Source: Streptomyces gossypii (GTDB taxonomy: Bacteria > Actinomycetota > Actinomycetes > Streptomycetales > Streptomycetaceae). From it: DNA of 64,000 bases. The stretch's first letter is position 1; the number at the start of each line of letters is the position of its first letter. The DNA lies in the NCBI RefSeq assembly GCF_025165795.1, contig NZ_JAJAGO010000009.1, positions 279,244-343,243 of the forward strand, in the 5' to 3' direction. Shown here one piece after another: positions 26,283 through 33,739 of this stretch. The position numbers and the translations under genes are program-made. The notes under the pieces are model-generated. The model was not told where the DNA came from and did no database searches. It saw nothing but the letters and a program-made list of their open reading frames with translations.

Positions 26283-27470
26283 TCACGCCGTCGAGCCGCT
26301 GCCCGCACCCTCGTCGGCATCCTTGCGGCGGCGCACGATGAACATGCCGCCGGCGCCGAGCGCGATCGCCGCGCCACCCGCCAGGGCGAACATCGGCAGT
26401 TGCGAGGAGGAGCCGGTGGCGGCCAGCTCGCCCTTCTCCGGGAGCGTTTTCAGCTCCTTGCTGCCACCCTGCGGCGTCGGGCGGTTCGCCTTCTTCTTGT
26501 CCTTGTTCTCCTCGCCCTTGGCGTCATCGACCTTGCCAGGGCTGGCGCCCGCGGCCAGCACGTCGAACTCGTACTGCATCCACTCGCCGAACTCGCAGTC
26601 GCCGCTGTCCGGGACGTGCAGGCCGGTGGTGAAGAGCAGGCCCTCGCCCGCCGGGGCGGACTTGTCGATCTTCAGGCGCATCTTCGCACCGGCGTACGTG
26701 CCGGGCTTCAGGTTCTGCGCGGCACCGAAGTAGCCGAGCGTGTCGCTGATGTCGACCCAGGCGTCCGCCTCGTCGTCGAACCACTGCAGGGTGACCTGGT
26801 CCGTGGTCAGGTCACCGCTCTTGCCGTCGGTGGTCTCCACATCGGCGAAGACCTCGACGCTCTTCATCGTCCTGTCGGAGTTGTTCGTCACCCGGAAGGT
26901 GAAGTCCTCCCACCCGGAGCCCGCGACGACCTTGCCGGGCAGGCCGATCAGTTTGGTGTCGATCTTGGCGTCGAGTGAGACGTCCTCGCACAGCGGGGGC
27001 TCCGACTCGGAGGGCGACGGGCTCGGGCTGGTGCCGGGCTCGCCGCTCGAACCCTCGGTGTCCGCACCGCCGTCAGCGCCACCGTCGGCCCCGGTCCCGC
27101 CATCGGCGCCGCCGTCTGCCCCGCCGTCGGTCTCCGTGCCGCCGTTCGTCTCGCCGGTGTCCGCCCCGCCGTCGTCCCCGCCGCCGGTTGTTGCGTCTCC
27201 GGAGGTGTCACCCGTCGTCGCCTCGCCCGTCGTGGTCTCACCCGTGGTGTCACCGGTCGTCGTCTCCCCGGTGCTCCCGTCCGAGCCGCCGTCGGCCCCG
27301 GCGGCGGCTTCACCTCCGCTGTCCCCGCCTCCGGCTGTCGTCTCGCCGGTGCTCGTCGAGTCCCCGGCTCCGCCATCGGTGGTGGCGTAGGCGGCGGGTG
27401 CGGCCAGCAGTGCTGCCGGGGCTATGACGGCCGTCGCGGCGGCAACCGCCAGGGCGCGGCGAATTCTCAT
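26283..27470 (-). CDS. LAxTG-anchored cell-wall surface protein
   Basis: This 395-residue secreted protein has a signal peptide (RIRRALAVAAATAVIAP...AYA, residues 1-30). A low-complexity Gly/Thr/Asp/Glu stretch follows (repeats such as GETTTGDTTG, about 30-150), then a beta-rich globular domain of about 150 residues with two conserved-looking cysteines (LCEDV, GDCEFG). The C-terminal sorting signal has LAATG, a hydrophobic helix and an RRRK tail. LAxTG is the motif used by Streptomyces class E sortases, which also anchor long chaplins, so this protein should be covalently attached to peptidoglycan. ATG 27470 has GAGG upstream; 27482 is an alternative. Its ligand or role is unknown. Confidence 0.88.
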   Translation of the reverse strand: MRIRRALAVAAATAVIAPAALLAAPAAYATTDGGAGDSTSTGETTAGGGDSGGEAAAGADGGSDGSTGETTTGDTTGETTTGEATTGDTSGDATTGGGDDGGADTGETNGGTETDGGADGGADGGTGADGGADGGADTEGSSGEPGTSPSPSPSESEPPLCEDVSLDAKIDTKLIGLPGKVVAGSGWEDFTFRVTNNSDRTMKSVEVFADVETTDGKSGDLTTDQVTLQWFDDEADAWVDISDTLGYFGAAQNLKPGTYAGAKMRLKIDKSAPAGEGLLFTTGLHVPDSGDCEFGEWMQYEFDVLAAGASPGKVDDAKGEENKDKKKANRPTPQGGSKELKTLPEKGELAATGSSSQLPMFALAGGAAIALGAGGMFIVRRRKDADEGAGSGSTA

Positions 27471-27601
27471 CTGTGACCTCATCTGTTCCGTAACGACTGG
27501 TGATGACTGGAACTGTCGCCTCGCGGCGGTGGGGCGCAGTCAGGCTGGGCCAGAACATTAAGTCGGAAGTAAAGGCTGTGTCAGCAACAGTCGGAGGTGT
27601 T

Positions 27602-27616
27602 GTGATCACTATGTGA
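27602..27616. promoter_or_regulatory. Overlapping palindromes upstream of the LAxTG gene
   Basis: GTGATCAC (27602-27609) overlaps ATCACTATGTGAT (ATCAC-TAT-GTGAT, 27604-27616). They lie in an AT-rich stretch about 135 bp upstream of the LAxTG-protein start, in its likely promoter zone. This is a candidate regulator-binding site with no assigned regulator. Confidence 0.35.
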
Positions 27617-27987
27617 TTGTCCTGCGCCGGTCATAGTGGACAAATCGCCGTAGTTGTCCGGGTGAACGGTAATTCTCTGTGAGGTATGTCTCCGCGGACG
27701 AGAGGCGATGGCTACGGCGAAGGGCCCCGTGTGCCTGCCGGGTGGGTGGCGGCTTCACGGGGCCCTCGGCGGCCGGCATCGACGCCAGGGCAGCGTCGAT
27801 GCCGGCGGGCGGCGCCGGGGGGTAGCGCCGCCAGCTGGTGGCTTCCTTGGCGATTCGGTTGCCCGGGTCCACCAACATGCCTGCGTACGAAGGGTTTTAC
27901 CTCCCTGCATCGTCCTTGATGCGACAGGTTCCGCGCAACCGGTTCGGCCGATTCGGGCCGCGCGGTCGAAGCGGGCACGAAGCTGGA

Positions 27988-28021
27988 GCGGCCGGTCCCG
28001 GGCGTCCCCGGGACCGGCCGC
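27988..28021 (-). terminator. Perfect 15-bp hairpin, candidate terminator
   Basis: GCGGCCGGTCCCGGG and its exact complement are separated by a 4-nt CGTC loop. It is the strongest hairpin downstream of the chorismate mutase gene on its strand, about 350 bp from the stop. Confidence 0.6.
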
Positions 28022-28371
28022 TGGGCCCTCCGCCGCGGCAGAGGGACGTGACCGGGCTGCTGTCCCCTGCTGTCCGGTCACAGCACCGGAGCGAGGTCCC
28101 ACAACGCGTACGTCCCCTCGCGGGGAGCGAGCGTTTCATCGCTCCGGTGGCACAGTCCCCGTGCCAGCCTGGCGCTCGGCGGGCCTCGGGGACACACCTT
28201 CCAACGAGAGGCTCCGAGGCTGGTCACGCGCCGTACGGGTGACCGGTTTACGGCTGTCGCCGGGCCGGGAGCCGAGCCCGCCTGACGCACGGGCAACATC
28301 AGGGCATTCCGGGCTCATCGGACTCTCCGGCCCATTCAGTGCGGGGGCGCGGGGATGCCGGGGTGCGACCG

Positions 28372-28740
28372 TCACACCCGCCCGCGGCTCAGCTCCAGCA
28401 GCGTCATCGCGAGCGTGGTGCCCGGCCTGCCCAGCCGCTCGCGGTAGCGGGCCAGGATCTCCATCTCGCGGGACAGATTCACGCGGCGCCCGCCGGACGC
28501 GATCCGGGCCCGCTGGATATGGGCCGAGACGCTCAGCCGTTCCTCGACGAGGTCGAGGATCCGCGCGTCCAGCGCGTCGATCCGCTCGCGGCTGCCGATG
28601 ATCGCTTCCGCCGCCTCGCCGGTACGGGCGCCGGTCTCCTGACCGCCGCCCCGCCCCGTGCCGTCCTTGGCGTCCGTGCCGCTCGCGCCGGTGCGGCTGC
28701 TCGTGCTCGTGCTGGTGCTGCTCGTGCTGGTGCTGCTCAT
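28372..28740 (-). CDS. Chorismate mutase (AroQ class)
   Basis: This 122-residue protein converts chorismate to prephenate, the branch point to Phe and Tyr. The AroQ helical domain occupies residues 48-120: RERIDALDARILDLVEERL, then HIQRARIASGGRRV with the conserved Arg and Lys/Arg contacts, and REMEILARYRERLG. The first 45 residues are a Ser/Thr/Gly-rich, probably disordered extension. AGGAGA precedes the ATG by about eight bases. About 70 bp upstream on the same strand lies a strong hairpin preceded by a small ORF rich in Phe, Trp and Tyr codons, so expression is likely attenuated by aromatic amino acid supply. The monofunctional enzyme lies next to guaA. Confidence 0.93.
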   Translation of the reverse strand: MSSTSTSSTSTSTSSRTGASGTDAKDGTGRGGGQETGARTGEAAEAIIGSRERIDALDARILDLVEERLSVSAHIQRARIASGGRRVNLSREMEILARYRERLGRPGTTLAMTLLELSRGRV

Positions 28741-28810
28741 GCTGGGCTCTCCTGGGCTCGTGGCGGAGCCCGGTCCCGATGCGCGGCCCGGAGCGGGAGG
28801 ACGACGCAGC

Positions 28811-28840
28811 GCGCCCCGGGCCTTGACCGGCCCGGGGCGC
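28811..28840 (-). terminator. Attenuator hairpin before chorismate mutase
   Basis: A perfect 12-bp stem GCGCCCCGGGCC/GGCCCGGGGCGC with a 6-nt loop sits between the leader peptide stop and the chorismate mutase start, on the minus strand. CCGGCCCG inside the leader ORF is exactly complementary to CGGGCCGG spanning the hairpin's left arm and loop, so an alternative fold is possible. Confidence 0.8.
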
Positions 28841-28863
28841 CTGGGATGTCGCTTGTCAGTGGT

Positions 28864-28935
28864 TCAAGCAGCACGACCATGGCAGCCGGACGGGCCGGTG
28901 CCATAGGTAAACCAGAAGGTCGTGTGCGAGAACAT
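28864..28935 (-). CDS. Aromatic leader peptide (attenuator ORF) of chorismate mutase
   Basis: This is a 23-codon ORF, MFSHTTFWFTYGTGPSG followed by CHGRAA. Its codons 7-11 are Phe-Trp-Phe-Thr-Tyr, the end products of the chorismate pathway. It has no ribosome binding site. A CATACT -10-like box lies about eight bases before the ATG, with CTGGAC about 18 bases further upstream, so it could be translated from a leaderless message. The position (leader ORF, perfect terminator hairpin, then an aromatic-pathway gene) is the layout of a ribosome-mediated attenuator, as known for Streptomyces trp leaders. The short length makes conservation in relatives the decisive test. Confidence 0.75.
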   Translation of the reverse strand: MFSHTTFWFTYGTGPSGCHGRAA

Positions 28936-29120
28936 GCGGGCCAGTATGCCCGCGTCCACCGACCGGGTCCAGCCGGTCCGGCTGGGCCCCGTCCGGGGCA
29001 CGGCTGCGGAGTCCCCTGCCGCCACCGGTAGAATTAGGCGGGTACACCCTCCCCCGCCGCGCGCGTCCCGCCCGCCCGGAGGGTGCCGCCCCGCCCGTAC
29101 CACCGCCGGAAGGCAGCCCC

Positions 29121-30734
29121 GTGGCCCCAGCGTCCCCCGCAGCAGTCTCCGCCGCCGTCGACTCCGGCCACGCGCCGGAAACCGTCCTGGTCGTCGACTT
29201 CGGCGCGCAGTACGCGCAGCTCATCGCCCGCCGCGTGCGTGAGGCGCGGGTCTACAGCGAGATCGTCCCGTCCACCATGCCGGTGGCGGAGATGCTCGCC
29301 AAAGACCCCAAGGCGATCATCCTCTCCGGCGGCCCCTCCTCCGTGTACGCCGAGGAGGCGCCCTCGCTGGACCGTTCCCTCTTCGAGGCCGGAGTCCCCG
29401 TCTTCGGCATGTGCTACGGCTTCCAGTTGATGGCCCAGGCCCTCGGCGGCACGGTCGACAACACCGGCGGCCGCGAGTACGGACGTACGGATCTCTCCGT
29501 CTCCAAGCCCGGCTCGACCCTCTTCGAGGGCACCCCCTCGGAGCAGCAGGTGTGGATGTCGCACGGCGACGCCTGCTCGGCCGCCCCGGAGGGCTTCACC
29601 GTCACCGCCTCCACCGCGCTGGTGCCGGTCGCCGCCTTCGAGAACGACGAGCGGAAGCTCTACGGAGTACAGCACCACCCCGAGGTCATGCACTCCACCC
29701 ACGGCCAGCAGGTGCTGGAGCACTTCCTCTACCGTGGCGCCGGGCTCGCCCCGTCCTGGACGACGACCAGCATCGTCGACGAGCAGGTCGCGGCCGTCCG
29801 CGCCCAGGTCGGCGGCAAGCGGGCGATCTGCGGGCTGTCCGGCGGGGTGGACTCGGCGGTCGCCGCCGCGCTCGTGCAGAAGGCGATCGGCTCCCAGCTC
29901 ACCTGCGTGTACGTCGACCACGGGCTGATGCGCAAGGGCGAGACGGAGCAGGTCGAGAAGGACTTCGTGGCCGCGACGGGCGTGCAGCTCAAGGTCGTCG
30001 ACGCCTCGGCGCAGTTCCTGGACGCGCTCGCCGGAGTCTCCGATCCGGAGCAGAAGCGGAAGATCATCGGCCGCGAGTTCATCCGCGTCTTCGAGCAGGC
30101 GCAGGCCGAGCTGGTCGCGGAGGCGGGCGCGGCGGGCGAGGACGTCGCGTTCCTGGTCCAGGGCACGCTCTACCCCGATGTCGTCGAGTCCGGCGGCGGC
30201 ACCGGCACGGCCAACATCAAGTCCCACCACAACGTGGGCGGGCTGCCCGAGGACCTCGAGTTCGAGCTGGTCGAGCCACTGCGCCAGCTGTTCAAGGACG
30301 AGGTGCGGATGGTGGGCCAGGAGCTGGGCCTGCCGGAGGAGATCGTCCAGCGGCAGCCGTTCCCCGGCCCCGGTCTGGGCATCCGGATCGTCGGCGACGT
30401 CACCCGTGAGCGGCTCGAACTGCTCCGGGAGGCCGACGCGATCGCCCGCGAGGAGCTGACGGCCGCCGGGCTGGACCGCGACATCTGGCAGTGCCCGGTC
30501 GTCCTCCTCGCCGACGTCCGCTCGGTCGGCGTCCAGGGCGACGGCCGCACCTACGGCCACCCGATCGTGCTGCGCCCCGTCTCCTCGGAGGACGCGATGA
30601 CGGCGGACTGGTCGCGGCTCCCGTACGACGTGCTGTCCCGCATCTCCACCCGCATCACCAACGAGGTCCGCGAGGTGAACCGCGTGGTCCTCGACATCAC
30701 GAGCAAGCCCCCGGGCACCATCGAGTGGGAGTGA
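29121..30734 (+). CDS. guaA: GMP synthase (glutamine-hydrolysing)
   Basis: The enzyme converts XMP, ATP and glutamine to GMP. It has 537 residues. The N-terminal class I glutamine amidotransferase domain (VLVVDFGAQYAQLIARRVRE) has nucleophile C98 in FGMCYGFQ and the His/Glu pair in HHPEV. The central ATP pyrophosphatase domain has the PP-loop LSGGVDSAVAA near residue 237. The C-terminal dimerisation domain has the XMP-binding end segment (ITSKPPGTIEWE). GTG 29121 is preceded by GGAAGG. It is transcribed away from the chorismate mutase leader, so the two promoters are divergent. A hairpin follows. Confidence 0.97.
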   Translation: MAPASPAAVSAAVDSGHAPETVLVVDFGAQYAQLIARRVREARVYSEIVPSTMPVAEMLAKDPKAIILSGGPSSVYAEEAPSLDRSLFEAGVPVFGMCYGFQLMAQALGGTVDNTGGREYGRTDLSVSKPGSTLFEGTPSEQQVWMSHGDACSAAPEGFTVTASTALVPVAAFENDERKLYGVQHHPEVMHSTHGQQVLEHFLYRGAGLAPSWTTTSIVDEQVAAVRAQVGGKRAICGLSGGVDSAVAAALVQKAIGSQLTCVYVDHGLMRKGETEQVEKDFVAATGVQLKVVDASAQFLDALAGVSDPEQKRKIIGREFIRVFEQAQAELVAEAGAAGEDVAFLVQGTLYPDVVESGGGTGTANIKSHHNVGGLPEDLEFELVEPLRQLFKDEVRMVGQELGLPEEIVQRQPFPGPGLGIRIVGDVTRERLELLREADAIAREELTAAGLDRDIWQCPVVLLADVRSVGVQGDGRTYGHPIVLRPVSSEDAMTADWSRLPYDVLSRISTRITNEVREVNRVVLDITSKPPGTIEWE

Positions 30735-30767
30735 CCTTCCCGTCCACCCCGCTCTAGCGTCAACCCC

Positions 30768-30800
30768 GCGCCGCCCCTCACCCACATGAGCGGGCGGCGC
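30768..30800. terminator. Hairpin after guaA
   Basis: Arms GCGCCGCCC and GGGCGGCGC (9 bp, extended by CTC/GAG across a bulge) lie about 35 bp after the guaA stop and before the converging small gene. Confidence 0.75.
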
Positions 30801-30851
30801 GGCGGTCTGGGCCCCTCCGGATGACCTCTGACGCAGAGCCGCCGATCGTGG

Positions 30852-31223
30852 TCATCGCGCTGACTGATCGCCCGTACGGGCCGAGGCGATCGCGGTCAGG
30901 GTGGCCTCCGGGTGGGTGACCTCCACCAGGAGGCGGTCGTACTTCTCGTCGGTCAGTTCGATGACGATCGCCTTGCGGGGGTCCCGTACGGCCCAGAAGT
31001 CGCGGCGGCCGGAGCGGCGGAAGGAGCCGAGGGTGACGACGCCCGGCACATTGGACGCGACGCCCCAGCGGGCGCCGGGGTGGGCGCGGGCCGCCTGCTC
31101 GTCGGCGTACGCCCGGTGGACGTGGGGCCAGGGGATCACCAGCGGGCGCCGCCTGCCGAACGCGCGCTGCGCGGCCTGCAGCCGGATCACCAGGTGGGCG
31201 GGTGTCATCTCCACGTGTGCCAT
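30852..31223 (-). CDS. Small cytoplasmic protein, PH-like fold suspected
   Basis: This 123-residue protein has no signal peptide or membrane segment. The strand-rich sequence (VTLGSFRRSGRRDFWAVRDPRKAIVIELTD near residues 70-100) resembles small bacterial PH-domain-like proteins. That is a weak impression, not an identification. ATG 31223 follows GGAGGGG at good spacing; the much longer open frame upstream lacks support. It is divergent from the GntR regulator, and the intergenic palindrome lies between the two starts, so it is probably co-regulated. Confidence 0.8.
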   Translation of the reverse strand: MAHVEMTPAHLVIRLQAAQRAFGRRRPLVIPWPHVHRAYADEQAARAHPGARWGVASNVPGVVTLGSFRRSGRRDFWAVRDPRKAIVIELTDEKYDRLLVEVTHPEATLTAIASARTGDQSAR

Positions 31224-31245
31224 GCGGACCCCTCCAGTCTGTCTA

Positions 31246-31288
31246 TCTACCTGTCTTCCTGTTCTATTACATGTATAACAGGTAGAAT
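31246..31288. promoter_or_regulatory. GntR operator and leaderless promoter
   Basis: Nested inverted repeats lie here: CTACCTGT (31246-31253) with ACAGGTAG (31278-31285), and CCTGTT (31258-31263) with AACAGG (31277-31282). They overlap a TAGAAT -10 (31283-31288) seven bases before the GntR GTG, so the mRNA is probably leaderless and the gene autoregulated. The divergent gene's promoter must also lie here. Confidence 0.7.
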
Positions 31289-31295
31289 TCTGGGC

Positions 31296-31757
31296 GTGCA
31301 ACTGAGTCTCGATGTCGACAGCGATGTCCCGATCTACCAGCAGATCCGGGACCGGATCGTGGAAGCCCTCGCCGAAGGCGAGCTGGCCGAGGGCTCCGCC
31401 CTGCCGTCGACCCGGCAGCTGGGGTCGGATCTGGCCGTCAACTTCCACACCGTCAACAAGGCGTACGACCTGCTGAGGCACGAGGGCCTGATCCGGGTCA
31501 ACCGCAAGAGCGGCGCCGTGGTGCGCCGCGATCCGGAGTCCGGTCCGCCCGATCCCGCGTTCCCGGACGAGTGGCGGGCCCGGCTGCGCACGCTGCTCGC
31601 CGAGGCCGTCGCGCAGGGGCTCGACCCGGGAGAGGTGGGACAGCGGGTCGGCGAGGTACTGGAGGGGTTCGGCCATGAGGGATTCAGTCATGGGGAGTCC
31701 GGCCGTGAGGAGTTCAGCGGTGCGGGGAACGCCGTCGTGAAAGGGGGCCCGACGTGA
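31296..31757 (+). CDS. GntR-family regulator (YtrA subfamily)
   Basis: This 153-residue regulator has the GntR winged HTH at residues 10-75 (PIYQQIRDRIVEALAEGELAEG, LPSTRQLGSDLAVN, KAYDLLRHEGLIRV). A short C-terminal alpha-helical region of about 60 residues follows, the size typical of the YtrA subfamily, which often controls transport or membrane-protein genes. Beyond residue 120 the sequence has a degenerate repeat (GFGHEGFSHGESG). Its TGA overlaps the GTG of the next gene by four bases, implying translational coupling with that membrane protein. GTG 31296 is placed by the promoter and the HTH start. Confidence 0.92.
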   Translation: MQLSLDVDSDVPIYQQIRDRIVEALAEGELAEGSALPSTRQLGSDLAVNFHTVNKAYDLLRHEGLIRVNRKSGAVVRRDPESGPPDPAFPDEWRARLRTLLAEAVAQGLDPGEVGQRVGEVLEGFGHEGFSHGESGREEFSGAGNAVVKGGPT

Positions 31758-32911
31758 TCATTCTTGTCGCCGATCTGCTCATCGTCGTGCTGGTCAGCGT
31801 GGTGGCGTGGGTGCTTCCCATGCTCGCGCGTCCGGACCTGCCGTTCGGCGTACGGGTGCCGCCCGGCCGTGCGACGGACCCCGTCGTCGTGCGGCAACGG
31901 CACCACTACGTGCGCCGGGTCACCGGTCTCGGCGGGCTCGCCGCCGCGGTCTGCGCCGCGATGGCCGTACTCGACCGGCCGGAACACGCGCCGAGCATGA
32001 TCGCGGCCACCCTGGGGACTGCCGACGGGATCGCGTACGTCCTCGCGAACCGCCGTATCCGTGCGGCCAAGGCACGCGAGAACTGGTACCTGGGTCTGCG
32101 GCAGGGCGCCACCACCGACACGGCACTGCGCACGCAGCCGGTACGGGTGTCCGTCTCATGGTTCCTGCCCGCGGTGCTGGTGCTGCTGGCGACGCTGGCG
32201 GTGGGCCTGGCCCGCTACGGAGGGCTGCCCGAGACCCTGCCCGCCCCGCGCAGCCTGGGCGTGGACAGCGGCGACCGGGTGACCACCTCGCCGACCACCG
32301 CCTTCGCTCCCGTCCTGATGCAGGCGGTGCTCGCACTCCTGATGCCGCTGCTGGCCGTCGGGCTGACGCGTGCGCGCCCCGAACTGGATGCCGCCCGGCC
32401 CAGGGCCTCGGCCCGGCGCTACCGCGTGTATCTCACCCGGGTGATCCGGCTGATCGCCGTCACCGCCGGGTGCGGAAACCTGGCCGCGCTCTTCTTCGCG
32501 CTGCAACTGTGGGAGCTGTGGACGCCGTCGGCGCCGCTGAACGCGCTGACCTGCCTGCCGCTGCTCGCGGCCTTCGCGGTCTGGCTCCGCTTCGAGTTCC
32601 GCGTCGGCCAAGCAGGGCACCGGCTGCCCGCCGAGCCGGGGGAGGAGACCGGGGAGGCCGAGGAGGCAGCCACCTGGCGCCTCGTCCAGCGCGACGACGA
32701 CCGGCACTGGCACCTGGCCGGATTCGTCTACGCCAATCGCACGGATCCCGCGCTCTTCGTCCACCAGCGGGCGGGCGGCGCCAGTTGGACGTTGAACCTG
32801 GGGCACCCCGTCGCCTGCGCGGTCCTCGGCGCGCTGGCCCTCCTCGGCCTGCTCTCCGCCGTGGGCGTCATCCCGTTGTCGACCGGAGTCGTCAGCGCGG
32901 GTTCGGGCTGA
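31754..32911 (+). CDS. Multi-pass membrane protein, DUF1648/DUF5808 type
   Basis: This 385-residue integral membrane protein has about seven hydrophobic helices (residues 2-20, 55-80, 128-150, 180-205, 235-260, 265-285 and 350-380). Near the N-terminus the segment LPFGVRVPPGR matches the DUF1648-type signature found next to YtrA regulators. The region DRHWHLAGFVYANRTDPALFV near residue 315 resembles DUF5808. Function is unknown; Gram-positive relatives occur beside GntR/YtrA regulators in envelope-stress clusters. It is coupled to the GntR gene by a GTGA overlap. It converges with the response regulator gene. Confidence 0.85.
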   Translation: MIILVADLLIVVLVSVVAWVLPMLARPDLPFGVRVPPGRATDPVVVRQRHHYVRRVTGLGGLAAAVCAAMAVLDRPEHAPSMIAATLGTADGIAYVLANRRIRAAKARENWYLGLRQGATTDTALRTQPVRVSVSWFLPAVLVLLATLAVGLARYGGLPETLPAPRSLGVDSGDRVTTSPTTAFAPVLMQAVLALLMPLLAVGLTRARPELDAARPRASARRYRVYLTRVIRLIAVTAGCGNLAALFFALQLWELWTPSAPLNALTCLPLLAAFAVWLRFEFRVGQAGHRLPAEPGEETGEAEEAATWRLVQRDDDRHWHLAGFVYANRTDPALFVHQRAGGASWTLNLGHPVACAVLGALALLGLLSAVGVIPLSTGVVSAGSG

Positions 32912-32944
32912 CGCCGGCTCAGCGCCGGGCCGTGGAGGGGCCGC

Positions 32945-33739
32945 TCATACCAGCCGGCGGGCCGTGGCCCAGCGGGTCAGTTCATGGCGGTTGGAGAGCT
33001 GGAGCTTGCGCAGGACGGCCGAGACGTGGGACTCGACGGTCTTCACCGAGATGAACAGCTGCTTCGCGATCTCCTTGTACGCGTACCCGCGCGCGATCAG
33101 CCGGAGCACCTCCCGTTCGCGCTGGGTGAGGCGGTCCATGTCCTCGTCGACTGGGGGCGCGTCCGTGGAGGCGAAGGCGTCCAGGACGAAGCCCGCGAGG
33201 CGCGGCGAGAAGACCGCGTCGTCGTCGGCGACGCGGAAGATCGCGTTGACCAGGTCGCCGCCCGTGATGGTCTTGGTGACATAGCCGCGCGCCCCGCCCC
33301 GGATGACGCCGATGACGTCCTCGGCGGCGTCGGAGACCGACAGGGCGAGGAAGCGCACCGGTGCCTCGGCCGCCGCCATCAGGGGCGAGCTGCGGCGCAG
33401 CACCTCCACGCCGCCGCCGCCGGGAAGGTGGACGTCGAGCAGGACGACGTCGGGGCGAGTCGCGTGGATGACCGTCATCGCCTGGTCCACGTCGCCCGCC
33501 TCGCCGACGACCTCGACGCCCGTCGAATCCGTACGCCCGATCTCCGCCTGCACGCCCGCACGGAACATCCGGTGGTCGTCGACGAGGACGACCCGTGCCC
33601 GCCGCGCCTCCCCTTCGGAGGCGGTCCCGCCACCTGGGCCCATGCCCGAGCCCATGCCTGGGTCCATGCCTGCGCCCATGCCCGAGCCCGTGCCTGCGCC
33701 CGTTCCCGTACGCGGTGCTGGTGCCTTCTTGTCGCTCAC
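32945..33739 (-). CDS. LuxR/NarL-family response regulator
   Basis: This is a 264-residue regulator. A Gly/Met/Pro-rich N-terminal extension (residues 10-45, MGAGMDPGMGSGMGPG) is unusual and probably disordered. The receiver domain (about 48-170) has VVLVDDH and phospho-acceptor Asp in VVLLDVHLPG. The LuxR HTH (about 200-262) reads LTQREREVLRLIARGYAYKEIA and ISVKTVESHVSAVLRKL. The GTG start overlaps the TGA of the upstream kinase by four bases. The pair resembles the PspC-kinase system called EsrSR, described in Corynebacterium as an envelope-stress system; this is by architecture only. Confidence 0.93.
   Translation of the reverse strand: MSDKKAPAPRTGTGAGTGSGMGAGMDPGMGSGMGPGGGTASEGEARRARVVLVDDHRMFRAGVQAEIGRTDSTGVEVVGEAGDVDQAMTVIHATRPDVVLLDVHLPGGGGVEVLRRSSPLMAAAEAPVRFLALSVSDAAEDVIGVIRGGARGYVTKTITGGDLVNAIFRVADDDAVFSPRLAGFVLDAFASTDAPPVDEDMDRLTQREREVLRLIARGYAYKEIAKQLFISVKTVESHVSAVLRKLQLSNRHELTRWATARRLV

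Larger units (their letters stand above)
27471..28371. other. 900-bp gene-free region with many strong hairpins
   Basis: No convincing coding sequence. Perfect or near-perfect inverted repeats occur at 27722-27765 (GGGCCCCGTG arms), 27772-27806 (14-bp stem GCCGGCATCGACGC), 27988-28021 (15-bp stem), 28048-28081 (GTGACCGG arms), 28084-28149 (11-bp arms CACCGGAGCGA) and 28155-28193 (GTCCCCG arms). Some may terminate chorismate mutase transcription coming from the right. The density suggests a structured RNA or a remnant, but I do not recognise a known family. Confidence 0.5.

Noticed and set aside
27600..27618. CRP-like site
   Set aside because: TGTGA occurs twice in the same direction rather than as TGTGA-N6-TCACA, so it does not match the CRP consensus.
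27609..27878. Minus-strand ORF of 89 codons in the hairpin-rich region
   Set aside because: No recognisable domain, and it covers two perfect hairpins; better explained as non-coding.
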